Below are positions 32,817-38,930 of a stretch of DNA of 38,930 nt, one piece after another. The stretch is taken from contig JAKAFH010000011.1 of assembly GCA_021818025.1 (NCBI GenBank), forward strand, positions 1-38,930, given 5' to 3'. The notes below the pieces were generated by a model. The model was not told the DNA's origin. It worked only from the letters and a program-made list of their open reading frames with translations, and ran no database searches. Numbering within the stretch: the stretch's first letter is position 1; each line of letters begins with the position of its first letter. A program made the position numbers and the translations under genes. This DNA is from Actinomycetes bacterium. GTDB lineage: Bacteria; Actinomycetota; Acidimicrobiia; Acidimicrobiales; RAAP-2.

Positions 32817-34069
32817 TCGCGATCGGCGTGAACCACGAGCACGCCTCGCTCGACTTCCTCGAGCGCGCCACCGTGCCCGAGCACGAGTGGGGCAAGGTGC
32901 TGCGCACCCTCGTCAGCCACCGCAACATCCACGAGGCGGTCTTCGTCTCGACCTGCTTGCGCACCGAGGTCCTCGCCGACATCGACTTCTTCCACGGCGC
33001 CATCGAGGACGTCACGATGACCCTCGCCGAGGCGACGGGCATCGACGCCGCCGAGTTCGACGAACGCCTGAGCGTTCACTTCGACCGCGGTGTCGTCTCG
33101 CATCTCATGCGCGTGGCCGCGGGTCTGCAGTCGATCGTGCCGGGGGAGTTCGAGATCCTCGGCCAGCTGCGCCGCGCCCTCGAGCTCGCCGAGGAGGAGC
33201 ACACGACCGGCCAGGAGCTGCGCGAGCTCTTCCACCGCGCGATCGCGACCGGCCGGCGGGTGCGCACCGAAACCGCGATCGCGCGCGGCACGACGAGTTT
33301 CGCCTTCGCGGCGGTCTCGATGGCCCTCGACGAGCTCGGCGGCGCGCTGCGCGGCGCCGACGTCGTCGTCGTCGGTGCGGGCCAACTCGCCACCGGCGTG
33401 GTGAAGTCGCTGCTCGACACCGTCGAGGGGCTCAACCAGGTCACCGTGGTCAATCGAACCCACGCCCGCGCGCTGGCCCTCGTCGAATCGCTCGGCGATC
33501 CCCGCGCGGTCGCGCGCGACTACGGCTCGCTCGTGGACGCGGTGGGCGCCTCGCGGCTCACCATCGTCGCCGCCGAGGCGCCAGTCCCATTGCTCACCCA
33601 CGACGACCTCGCGCGAGCGACCGGTGAGCTGCTCGTGATCGACCTCGGCATTCCCCACGCCGTGGCGACCGACGTGGCCGACCTTACGGCGGTGCGACGC
33701 CTCGACATCGGCGCCCTGCGCGCCCGCATCGATCGGGTCATGGACGACCGCCGTGACGCCGTCGACGACGCGCGCCGTGTGGTCGACGCCGACGTCGAGA
33801 AGTTCCTCGCGGACCGGCGGGCCCGCGGCGCCGCGGGCATCGTCCGGGACCTGCGCGCGCACTTCGACGAGGTGGTCGCCGCCGAGCTCGAGCGTCGCGG
33901 GCCCGAGCTCGCGGACTTCGACGACGACCAGACCGAGCTGGTGCGCTCGATCGTGCGCTCGGTGGTCGCCAAGCTCGCGCACCGCCCGACGGTCGCGCTG
34001 AAGGAGTCGGCCGGGACCGACCAGGGCGTGCGACTGGCCGACGCCACGCGATCGCTCTTCGACCTATGA
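32807..34069 (+). CDS. hemA: Glutamyl-tRNA reductase
   Basis: HemA reduces glutamyl-tRNA(Glu) to glutamate-1-semialdehyde with NADPH, starting the C5 route to heme. The 420-aa protein has its catalytic Cys50 in STCLRTEV; the usual motif is STCNRTE, so the Asn after Cys is Leu here. IVPGEFEILGQLRRALELAE and the NADPH site VVVVGAGQLATGVVKSLL follow, then a C-terminal dimerisation helix bundle. I chose the GTG at 32807 because GGAG lies 5 nt upstream and homologues start with the same strand; it overlaps rex by 10 nt. Confidence 0.95.
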   Translation: MALIAIGVNHEHASLDFLERATVPEHEWGKVLRTLVSHRNIHEAVFVSTCLRTEVLADIDFFHGAIEDVTMTLAEATGIDAAEFDERLSVHFDRGVVSHLMRVAAGLQSIVPGEFEILGQLRRALELAEEEHTTGQELRELFHRAIATGRRVRTETAIARGTTSFAFAAVSMALDELGGALRGADVVVVGAGQLATGVVKSLLDTVEGLNQVTVVNRTHARALALVESLGDPRAVARDYGSLVDAVGASRLTIVAAEAPVPLLTHDDLARATGELLVIDLGIPHAVATDVADLTAVRRLDIGALRARIDRVMDDRRDAVDDARRVVDADVEKFLADRRARGAAGIVRDLRAHFDEVVAAELERRGPELADFDDDQTELVRSIVRSVVAKLAHRPTVALKESAGTDQGVRLADATRSLFDL

Positions 34070-34965
34070 GCGAGTTGCGCATCGCGACGCGCCGCTCGCC
34101 GCTCGCGTTGCGACAGGCCGAGTCGGTGCGCGAACGCCTGGCGAGTCTCGGCGTGGCGAGCCGACTGGTGGCCATCGAGACGAGCGGCGATCGACGCCTC
34201 GACGTGCCGCTCGCCGCCATGGGCGGCCAGGGCGTCTTCGCCGCCGAGGTCCAGCGCGCGGTGCTCGCCGGCGAGGCCGACGTCGCCGTGCACAGCGCGA
34301 AGGACCTGCCGTCCACCCCGCCCGATGGCTTGGTGCTGGCCTGCGTGAGTGAGCGGCGCGATCCCGCCGACGCCCTCGTCGGGCGCTCGCTCGCGGGTCT
34401 CGGTCCCGGTGCGACGGTCGCCACCGGTTCGCCGCGGCGCCGGGCCCTGCTCCTCGAGCGGCGTCCGGACCTCAACGTCGTGGGGCTGCGGGGCAACATG
34501 GCCACGCGCTTGGGAAGCGTTGGTCGCGACGGGATCGACGCGGTCATCGCCGCGATTGCCGCGCTCGAGCGACTGGGCGCCACGGATCTCGTCGCCGAGC
34601 GCCTCGATCCGACGTGGTTCGTTCCCCAGGTCGGCCAGGGCGCACTCGCGCTCGAGACGCGCGCGAACGACGACGTGGTGCGCGAGCGCCTCTACGCCAT
34701 GAACGACCACGAGGCCTTCGCCGCGGTGAGCGCGGAGCGGGCCTTCCTCGCCGAGCTGGGAGCGGGCTGTGCGATCCCGGCCGGGGCGCTCGCGCGCGTC
34801 GATGGCGGCGTCCTGTCGATCGCCGGCGTGATGATCGGCGTGGACGGCGCCACGAGTGTGCGCGCCACGCGTGCGGGTGAGGACCCACTCAAGGTTGGCG
34901 CGGCACTCGCGCGGCATCTGCGCGACGAGTGCCACGGTGCCGAGCTGCCCGGCTGGGAGCCGTAG
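34066..34965 (+). CDS. hemC: Porphobilinogen deaminase (hydroxymethylbilane synthase)
   Basis: HemC joins four porphobilinogens into hydroxymethylbilane on a dipyrromethane cofactor. The 299-aa protein has IATRRSPLALRQAESV at the N-terminus, catalytic Asp80 in VHSAKDLPST, ATGSPRRRALLLERRPDLNV, VGQGALALETR, and cofactor-bearing Cys235 in GAGCAIPAGA. The ATG overlaps the hemA stop (ATGA). Confidence 0.96.
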   Translation: MSELRIATRRSPLALRQAESVRERLASLGVASRLVAIETSGDRRLDVPLAAMGGQGVFAAEVQRAVLAGEADVAVHSAKDLPSTPPDGLVLACVSERRDPADALVGRSLAGLGPGATVATGSPRRRALLLERRPDLNVVGLRGNMATRLGSVGRDGIDAVIAAIAALERLGATDLVAERLDPTWFVPQVGQGALALETRANDDVVRERLYAMNDHEAFAAVSAERAFLAELGAGCAIPAGALARVDGGVLSIAGVMIGVDGATSVRATRAGEDPLKVGAALARHLRDECHGAELPGWEP

Positions 34966-35666
34966 TGCTCGTCGTGGTGACCCGCGAGGCGGGGCGCAAC
35001 GACTCGCCGCGCGAGTGGCTCACCCCCGCCGCGACCATCCTCGAGGTGCCGCTCACGACGACGAGCTACCGGCCGGTGGCCGACGTGGCGCGCGACCTCG
35101 GCCGCGTCGCCGTCGCTGGCCCGTTCGCGGTCCTCGCCGTCACGAGTGCTCGCTCGCGGGACTACCTCGAGGTGGCGTGGCGGGCCTGCGCGCCCGACGC
35201 CGAGGTCTGGACGGTCGGCCCCGCGACGAGCGCCGCCGTGGCGGCCGCGGGACTCGCGGTCACGGGCGAGGCGCCGAGCGCGCGCGCACTGGCCGAGCGT
35301 GTCACGCGCGGACCGGTGCTCGTCCTCGGGGCCCGCGCGATGCGCGACGAGCTGCCCGCCGAGCTCACGGTGCGCGGCATCGACGCTCGGGTCGTCGCCT
35401 GCTACGAGACAGTGCCGGTCGAACTCGACGAGGCCGCGCGGACCGAACTCGCCCGCGCCGACGCGATTCTCATCGGTGCGCCGTCGGCGTGGCGTGTCGC
35501 GCGCGACGCGGTACGCCCCGCCACCTGGGTCGTCGTGCCGGGCGAGACGACCGCTGCGGCCGTGCGCGCCGACCATCCTCGGGTGCTCGTCGGCTGGCGC
35601 GCCGAGGTCGCTCGGCGCCTCGAGGACCTGGTGGCGGGCGATCGCTCGTCGCAGTCGCCGCAATAG
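34965..35666 (+). CDS. hemD: Uroporphyrinogen-III synthase
   Basis: HemD closes hydroxymethylbilane with inversion of ring D to give uroporphyrinogen III. The 233-aa protein is poorly conserved in sequence, as usual for HemD. It has VLVVVTREAGRNDSP at the start, FAVLAVTSARSRDYL, WTVGPATSAAVAAAGL and LIGAPSAWRVARDAV. Position between hemC and hemB supports the call. The GTG shares one base with the hemC stop. Its TAG stop begins the -10 box of hemB. Confidence 0.88.
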   Translation: MLVVVTREAGRNDSPREWLTPAATILEVPLTTTSYRPVADVARDLGRVAVAGPFAVLAVTSARSRDYLEVAWRACAPDAEVWTVGPATSAAVAAAGLAVTGEAPSARALAERVTRGPVLVLGARAMRDELPAELTVRGIDARVVACYETVPVELDEAARTELARADAILIGAPSAWRVARDAVRPATWVVVPGETTAAAVRADHPRVLVGWRAEVARRLEDLVAGDRSSQSPQ

Positions 35667-35669
35667 GCT
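35664..35669 (+). promoter_or_regulatory. -10 box (TAGGCT) of hemB, overlapping the hemD stop
   Basis: TAGGCT lies exactly 6 nt (TACGGC) before the GTG at 35676, and its first three bases are the hemD stop codon. It predicts an internal leaderless promoter within the hem operon. Confidence 0.58.
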
Positions 35670-35675
35670 TACGGC

Positions 35676-36653
35676 GTGTTCCCCACTGAACGTCCCCGCC
35701 GGCTCCGGCGCACGGCCGCCCTGCGCCAACTCGTCGCGGAGACCTCCCTCGCACCCGACGACCTGGTGGCGCCGCTCTTTGTCGCCGAGGGCCGTGACGA
35801 GCCGTCCCCGATTGCCTCGCTCGCCGGCCAGTTCCAGCACACGCTCTCGTCCCTGGTCGCCGAGGTGCGCGTCCTGCGCGAGCTCGGCGTCGGTGGGGTC
35901 ATCCTCTTCGGCGTTCCCGCGACCAAGGACGAGGTTGGCAGCGGCGCCTACGACCCGAACGGCATCGTCCAGGAGGCCCTGCGCGCCGTGCGCGACGAGG
36001 TCGGCGACGACGTGGTGGTGATGGCCGACCTGTGCCTGGACGAGTACACCTCGCACGGTCACTGCGGACTGGTCCGTAAGGACGGGACGGTGGACAACGA
36101 CGCGACGCTGCCGCTCTACGGACGAGCGGCCGTCGAACAAGCGCGGGCCGGGGCGGCGGTGGTCGCCCCGAGCGGCATGATGGATGGCCAGGTCGGTGCG
36201 ATCCGCCGGGCCCTCGATGACGAGGGCTTCACCGAGACCGTCATCCTCGCCTACGCCGCCAAGTACGCGAGCGGCCTCTACGGGCCGTTCCGCGACGCGG
36301 TCGACGTGTCGATCGCCGACGGCGGCGACCGTCGCGGCTACCAGCAGGACCCGCGCAACCGGCGCGAGGCGCTGCGCGAGGCGCGCGCCGACGTCGCCGA
36401 GGGCGCCGACATCGTCATGGTCAAGCCCGCGATGACCTACCTGGACGTGCTGAGCGACCTGCGCCGCGAGCTCGACGTGCCGCTGTGCGCGTACCACGTG
36501 AGCGGCGAGTACGCGATGGTCAAGGCCGCCGCCGCGAACGGCTGGATCGACGGACCGGCCGTGGCGCTCGAGCAGCTGACCGCCGTTCGCCGCGCCGGCG
36601 CGGACTTCGTGCTGACCTACTTCGCCGCTGAGATCGCCCGGGTCCTGCAATGA
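35676..36653 (+). CDS. hemB: Delta-aminolevulinic acid dehydratase (porphobilinogen synthase)
   Basis: HemB condenses two 5-aminolevulinate molecules to porphobilinogen. The 325-aa protein has both Schiff-base lysines, Lys196 in AYAAKYASG and Lys250 in VKPAMTYLD. The metal-site segment reads DLCLDEYTSHGHCG: Cys120 and Cys130 are kept while the middle Cys of the E. coli zinc triad is Asp122, a form known from Actinobacteria. SGMMDGQVGAIRRALD is also typical. It overlaps hemL by 4 nt. Confidence 0.96.
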   Translation: MFPTERPRRLRRTAALRQLVAETSLAPDDLVAPLFVAEGRDEPSPIASLAGQFQHTLSSLVAEVRVLRELGVGGVILFGVPATKDEVGSGAYDPNGIVQEALRAVRDEVGDDVVVMADLCLDEYTSHGHCGLVRKDGTVDNDATLPLYGRAAVEQARAGAAVVAPSGMMDGQVGAIRRALDDEGFTETVILAYAAKYASGLYGPFRDAVDVSIADGGDRRGYQQDPRNRREALREARADVAEGADIVMVKPAMTYLDVLSDLRRELDVPLCAYHVSGEYAMVKAAAANGWIDGPAVALEQLTAVRRAGADFVLTYFAAEIARVLQ

Positions 36654-37927
36654 GCGAGACGAACCAGGACTGGTTCGACCGGGCGCTGCGCGTCATCCCC
36701 GGCGGCGTCGACTCGCCGGTGCGGAGCTTTCGCTCGGTGGGAGGCACGCCCTACACCGTGGTGCGCGGCGAGGGCGCCTACGTCGAAGACGTGGAGGGCC
36801 GTCGCTACCTCGACTTCGTCCAGTCCTACGGGGCGTCCCTGCTCGGTCACGCCCACCCCGCGGTCGTGTCCGCGCTCACCGAGGCCGTGGCGCTGGGCAC
36901 GACCTTCGGCGCGCCCACCCCGGGCGAGGTGCGCCTCGCCGAACTGATGTGCGCGCGCGTGCCGGGTCTCGAGCAGGTCCGCTTCGTCTCCTCGGGCACC
37001 GAGGCCGTGATGAGCGCGGTTCGCCTCGCGCGCGGCGCGACGGGGCGCAGCCGCATCGTCAAGTTCGACGGCTGCTACCACGGGCACTCGGACGCGTTGC
37101 TGGTCGCGGGGGGCAGCGGCGTCGCCCAGCTGGGCCTGCCCGGCTCGGCCGGCGTGACCGCCGGCGCGGTGGCCGACACCACGGTCGCGCCCTACAACGT
37201 GGTGCCCGAGCTCGACGAGACGGTCGCCGCCGTGCTGGTCGAGCCGGTCGCGGCGAACATGAACCTCGTGGCGCCGCGCGCGGACTTCCTCGCCGAGCTG
37301 CGAGCGGCCTGTGACCGCGTGGGGGCACTGCTCATCTTCGACGAGGTCATCACGGGCTTTCGACTCGACTACGCCGGCGCCTCGAACGCCTTCGGGGTCA
37401 CCCCGGACCTGTGGTGCTTCGGCAAGGTCATCGGCGGGGGACTGCCGGTGGGGGCCTTTGGCGGCTCGGCGCGGTTGCTCGCGTCACTGGCCCCGACTGG
37501 GCCCGTCTACCAGGCGGGGACCCTCTCGGGCAATCCGCTCGCCACGGCGGCGGGTGCGACGGTGCTCGAGTACGTCACGCCCGCGCACTACGACGAGCTC
37601 AGCGCGCGCGTCGAGCGCTTCGCGGCTGACATGACCGAGGCCGTCACGGCCGCCGGGCTCTTCGCGGCGGTTCCGCGGGTCGGGCCGCTGCTCGGCCTGT
37701 ACCTGTCGCGCGAGCCCCTCGCGGCGCCGGCGAACTTCACCCAAGCCAAGGCGACCTGTGACAGCGGGCTCTACGCGGGCTTCTTTCACGCGATGCTTGC
37801 GCGAGGCGTCGCACTCGCCCCGGGCGCGTACGAGATCCTCTTCGTCTCGATGGCCCACGGCGAGGCCGAGCTCGCCCGCGCCGTCGAGGCGGCCGGCGAG
37901 GCGGCCGCCGTCGTCGCCGCGACCTGA
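36650..37927 (+). CDS. hemL: Glutamate-1-semialdehyde 2,1-aminomutase
   Basis: HemL converts glutamate-1-semialdehyde to 5-aminolevulinate with PLP. The 425-aa protein has RVIPGGVDSPVRSFRSVGGT at its start, FDGCYHGHSDALLVAGGSG, LIFDEVITGFR, and the PLP lysine Lys259 in CFGKVIGGGLPVGAFGG. The tail YEILFVSMAHGEAELARAVE is normal. It overlaps hemB (ATGA) and the next gene by one base, so the hem run is translationally coupled from hemA to hemD and again from hemB on. Confidence 0.96.
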   Translation: MSETNQDWFDRALRVIPGGVDSPVRSFRSVGGTPYTVVRGEGAYVEDVEGRRYLDFVQSYGASLLGHAHPAVVSALTEAVALGTTFGAPTPGEVRLAELMCARVPGLEQVRFVSSGTEAVMSAVRLARGATGRSRIVKFDGCYHGHSDALLVAGGSGVAQLGLPGSAGVTAGAVADTTVAPYNVVPELDETVAAVLVEPVAANMNLVAPRADFLAELRAACDRVGALLIFDEVITGFRLDYAGASNAFGVTPDLWCFGKVIGGGLPVGAFGGSARLLASLAPTGPVYQAGTLSGNPLATAAGATVLEYVTPAHYDELSARVERFAADMTEAVTAAGLFAAVPRVGPLLGLYLSREPLAAPANFTQAKATCDSGLYAGFFHAMLARGVALAPGAYEILFVSMAHGEAELARAVEAAGEAAAVVAAT

Positions 37928-38930
37928 TGGAGCCCCTCAGCTCATCGGGCTGGTCGGTGCGGCCGAGCTTCGTGCCCCACGGGCCCACCGCGCCGGTGAC
38001 CCTGCTGTTCGGCGAGGACGGTCTCACGCAGTTGGCCGGCGTGTACCCCGTGGCGTGGCAGACGCCCTGGTCCGAGTTGGGCGACCTCGCGCTCACTCGC
38101 AGCGGCTCGTCACTCACCTTCGCGGCGAGCGTCGGTGGCGTGCGCTACGAGTGGCGCCGCCGGGGTCTCGACGAGTTCGAGGAGCTGCGCGAGCTGGTGC
38201 TCGCGCGCGGCGGCGCCGTGCAGCGCCGTCGTCGCCGCAGCGGCGCGGTCGTGATCGCCGTCGTGGTGCTCATCGCATCGATGGGCGGGGTCATCGCGTC
38301 GCTGCTCTCGGGCGGCTCGGGGATCGACACCGAGGTCGCCGAGGCCAAGCTCGCCAACCTGGGTGTGAGCGACCTGCCGGCGGGGTGGTCGACCCTGCAG
38401 GCGGGCTACCTCTCGTACCTGGTGCCCGCGGCGGGTCAGGTGATCACTTCGACCTCGACCACGACGCCGGCGGTCGACGTCGTCGCGCCGGTGGTGACCG
38501 CCCAGTTCCAGCGGTGCCTCGGGATCAGCAACGCAAAGGATCGCATCTTCGGCGCCGCGGGCCAGCTGCCCGACGTCCAGGTGAGCTCGCCGATCTTTCA
38601 CACGCTCGTGCCCGTGGAGACCGAGGTCGCCACGACCGCCCAGTACTACCGCACGACCGGGATGGTCCGTCGCGACATCGCCGAGATGTCCCGGGCCAAC
38701 TTCGGCGCCTGCTTCGCGGCGGCCAACGCCACGGTCCTGCTCAGTCAGTACGCGAGCCAGGTCACGGCCAGCCGGGACGGGACGAACTGGCAGCCCGTCA
38801 CCTTCGCCAAGGGCTGGGCGCGCGGTGGGCAGGTGTCGGTCGACCTGCCGGGCGTGACGACTGCCTACTCCCTCGTCGTCGCGGTCGTCGCCGGCGGGCA
38901 CTTCGAGGTCACCCTCAGTGCACTGGTGCC
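37927..38930 (+). CDS. Hypothetical single-span membrane protein, runs off the window
   Basis: An open frame with no stop begins at an ATG whose first base is the last base of the hemL stop and continues to the window end (about 334 codons). The first ~100 residues are cytoplasmic-like. A basic cluster (QRRRRRRSG) precedes one hydrophobic helix (about residues 106-127), with the rest (TEVAEAKLANLGVSDLPAGW, then FQRCLGISNAKDRIFG) probably outside. The outer part resembles secreted actinobacterial domains of unknown function. It is coupled to hemL by position, but no heme role is evident. I do not recognise the family. Confidence 0.72.
   Translation, partial: MEPLSSSGWSVRPSFVPHGPTAPVTLLFGEDGLTQLAGVYPVAWQTPWSELGDLALTRSGSSLTFAASVGGVRYEWRRRGLDEFEELRELVLARGGAVQRRRRRSGAVVIAVVVLIASMGGVIASLLSGGSGIDTEVAEAKLANLGVSDLPAGWSTLQAGYLSYLVPAAGQVITSTSTTTPAVDVVAPVVTAQFQRCLGISNAKDRIFGAAGQLPDVQVSSPIFHTLVPVETEVATTAQYYRTTGMVRRDIAEMSRANFGACFAAANATVLLSQYASQVTASRDGTNWQPVTFAKGWARGGQVSVDLPGVTTAYSLVVAVVAGGHFEVTLSALV

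Noticed and set aside
34692-36650. 652-codon minus-strand frame opposite hemC, hemD and hemB
   Set aside because: It is antisense to three secure genes and shows only shadow composition.
1-38930. CRISPR arrays
   Set aside because: No regularly spaced direct repeats are visible. The only direct repeats are the att copies, the two LacI operators and short IS flanks.

Overview
The window is high-GC, densely packed bacterial DNA with many GTG starts and 1-10 nt gene overlaps. Gene content points to Actinobacteria: an MshA-type mycothiol glycosyltransferase followed by a YbjN-domain gene, nickel superoxide dismutase with its maturation protease, and rex fused to a hemACDBL run. Acidimicrobiia is my best guess within that phylum, held with low confidence.

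Layout. (1) 1-6713: potassium-uptake operon kdpA (3' part only)-kdpB-kdpC-kdpD-kdpE, all on +, tightly coupled. (2) 6714-11369: an accessory segment bounded by an exact 41-bp direct repeat (6816-6856 and 11293-11333). The right copy is the 3' half of an intact tRNA-Lys(TTT) on the minus strand and the left copy is the orphan 3' half, which is what integration into a tRNA anticodon loop leaves. Inside are a self-inhibited class II Fic protein, an IS3-family element whose transposase is frameshifted and has its catalytic core replaced by a piece of an IS30-family transposase, and an IS1595-family element with 23-bp inverted repeats that carries a small membrane-protein gene. No integrase is visible. 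(3) 11370-15800: lower-GC accessory genes, with a disrupted minus-strand gene, an unrecognised 349-aa protein, a secreted BNR/sialidase-like protein and two GNAT acetyltransferases. (4) 15901-19439: an MFS exporter, a small conserved protein and a succinyl-CoA:acetate-type CoA-transferase. (5) 19540-28229: a sugar-uptake locus with a LacI-type repressor (two tandem operators over its own promoter), two permeases and two ATPases of the oligopeptide ABC class, a family 5 binding protein and a GH1 beta-glucosidase. It probably imports and hydrolyses beta-glucosides such as cellobiose. (6) 28494-31244: a small zinc-finger protein, sodN and sodX (divergent), mshA and a YbjN gene. (7) 31272-38930: proC, rex, hemA, hemC, hemD, hemB, hemL and a membrane protein that runs off the end. 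The hem genes make 5-aminolevulinate from glutamyl-tRNA and take it to uroporphyrinogen III.

A regulatory pattern recurs across the window. At least seven genes have a TAnnnT -10-like hexamer exactly 6 nt before the start codon, so their mRNAs should be leaderless. In two cases (sodX/mshA and hemD/hemB) the TAG stop of the upstream gene is itself the first half of the next gene's TAGGCT box.
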